A model generated the notes under the pieces. It was not told the DNA's origin. It was given only the letters and a program-made list of their open reading frames with translations, and ran no database searches. DNA of 14,130 bases from Deltaproteobacteria bacterium (GTDB lineage Bacteria > Desulfobacterota > Binatia > UBA9968): NCBI GenBank assembly GCA_016183145.1, contig JACPFE010000076.1:1-14130 (forward strand), in the 5' to 3' direction. Below, in pieces: positions 13,025 to 14,130 of this stretch (positions within the stretch are counted from its first letter, which is position 1; each line of letters starts with the position of its first letter). The translations under genes and the position numbers were made by a program.

Positions 13025-14130
13025 ATGCCAACCCCGGAAGACAAAGCCAGAGAGAATATCGATCGATTACTCGCCCAAGCCGGCTGGGCGGTGCGCGATC
13101 AGAGCGATGCGAACATCCTGGCTTATCGCGGTCTCGCAATTCGAAACTTCAGTTTAAAATCGGGCCACGGTTTTGCGGATTATCTTCTGTACGTGGACGG
13201 CAGAGCCGCGGGAGTCATTGAGGCAAAAAAAGAAGGCGTAACGCTCGCCGGCGTCGAGACACAGTCCGACAAATATACGAAGGGCCTCCCGGATGGCTTG
13301 CCTGCATGGCAGAAACCGCTTCCTTTCTCTTACGAATCCACCGGCGTCGAAACCCGCTTCACCAATGGGCTCGATCCCATCCCGCGATCCCGCTCGGTTT
13401 TTAGCTTTCACAAACCGGAGACCTTCGCCGAATGGCTGGAGAGCTTGTCTGCCGAGGCCCGCAGTAGAACGTTTTTAGCTCGAATGCAGCATATGCCGCC
13501 GCTCATCGAGGCCGGGCTCTGGCCGGCGCAGATCAAGGCGGTCAAAAACCTGGAGAGATCCGTGGCAGTGAATCGTCCGCGCTCGCTGATCCAGATGGCC
13601 ACTGGCAGCGGGAAGACGTTTACCGCGATCACTTTCATCTACCGGCTCATCAAATTCGCTGGGGCAAAGCGCGTCCTTTTTCTCGTCGATCGCGGCAACC
13701 TGGGCCGCCAGACCCTCAAAGAGTTCCAGCAGTACGTCTCGCCTTACAACAACTTCAAATTCAGCGAGGAGTATATCGTTCAGCGCCTGACCTCCAAGAC
13801 TCTCGACACCACCGCCCGCGTCTGCATCAGCACCATCCAGCGCCTCTACTCGATGCTCAAAGGTCAGGACCTTGTCGAAGAGGACGAAGAGCAATCGATC
13901 GAAGGTCTGGAGAGGGTATTCAAGGAAGTCCCGCCCATCGAGTACAACCCGGCCATTCCCATCGAGACCTTCGACATTATCGTGACCGACGAATGCCACC
14001 GCTCCATCTACCATCTCTGGCGCCAGGTGCTGGAATACTTCGACGCCTACATCATCGGCCTTACCGCCACGCCCAACAAGCAAACCTTCGGCTTCTTCGA
14101 CCAGAACCTGGTGATGGAATACGGCCACGA
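13025..14130 (+). CDS. hsdR: Type I restriction enzyme R subunit (HsdR), 5' part, runs off the edge
   Basis: The frame from ATG 13025 stays open to the right edge, giving 368 residues of a protein normally 800-1100 long. The N-terminal nuclease domain has the PD-(D/E)xK pattern: D52 in FADYLLYVDG, then E66 and K68 in GVIEAKKEG. The helicase core follows with Walker A MATGSGKT (191-198), motif Ia-like LVDRGNLGRQ, the DEAD-type box DECH (322-325) and motif III TATP (347-350). HsdR supplies ATP-driven translocation and DNA cleavage in a complex with HsdM and HsdS, neither of which is in view; they may lie downstream. Sequence through the nuclease and ATPase motifs is intact, so nothing here suggests a pseudogene. 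The start lacks a ribosome-binding site. Confidence 0.95.
   Translation, partial: MPTPEDKARENIDRLLAQAGWAVRDQSDANILAYRGLAIRNFSLKSGHGFADYLLYVDGRAAGVIEAKKEGVTLAGVETQSDKYTKGLPDGLPAWQKPLPFSYESTGVETRFTNGLDPIPRSRSVFSFHKPETFAEWLESLSAEARSRTFLARMQHMPPLIEAGLWPAQIKAVKNLERSVAVNRPRSLIQMATGSGKTFTAITFIYRLIKFAGAKRVLFLVDRGNLGRQTLKEFQQYVSPYNNFKFSEEYIVQRLTSKTLDTTARVCISTIQRLYSMLKGQDLVEEDEEQSIEGLERVFKEVPPIEYNPAIPIETFDIIVTDECHRSIYHLWRQVLEYFDAYIIGLTATPNKQTFGFFDQNLVMEYGH

Noticed and set aside
13475..14128. 217-codon minus-strand open frame at the right edge
   Set aside because: It overlaps the HsdR frame, which has the nuclease, Walker A, DECH and TATP motifs in order.

Overview
The window carries protein-coding genes of a GC-rich bacterium with Gram-negative style genetics: good Shine-Dalgarno sites, sigma70-type promoters and a sigma54 activator. 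No rRNA or tRNA gene is visible. The gene set (coxBAC plus subunit IV, a PocR-type AraC regulator, PPi-type phosphofructokinase, an APH/AAA fusion kinase) and the many short palindromic intergenic repeats resemble uncultured deltaproteobacterial, Binatota or NC10-type genomes. That placement is inference; no marker gene is present.

Left part, minus strand (315-3637): an aa3-type cytochrome c oxidase operon, subunits II, I, III and IV, read right to left from a near-consensus sigma70 promoter at 3663-3691. Subunit I keeps every metal ligand and the D-channel residues but has lost all three classical K-channel residues. A palindromic repeat separates coxB from coxA. Downstream of the operon lie a C/T-rich hairpin repeat (190-234) and a 130-bp MITE-like element (17-146) flanked by a 9-bp direct repeat.

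Middle, minus strand (3994-7740): a tight run encoding PPi-type phosphofructokinase, GAPDH, a two-CBS-domain protein and a PocR/AraC regulator. The layout suggests an operon joining energy-sparing glycolysis to adenylate sensing.

Right part, plus strand (8106-14130): a ferritin-like protein; a PspF-like sigma54 activator with no N-terminal regulatory domain; an aminoglycoside-phosphotransferase-like/AAA fusion kinase; a tandem universal stress protein; and the 5' part of a type I restriction HsdR gene that runs off the edge. The two genes after the activator (fusion kinase and USP) each have a -24/-12 sigma54 promoter (TGGCA-N6-TTGC) just upstream in the right orientation. I read this as a compact local sigma54 stress regulon. 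Fusion kinase, tandem USP, CBS-pair protein and phosphofructokinase are also protein types found together in the mycobacterial DosR dormancy regulon, so the window may be an energy or hypoxia-stress island placed beside a terminal oxidase.
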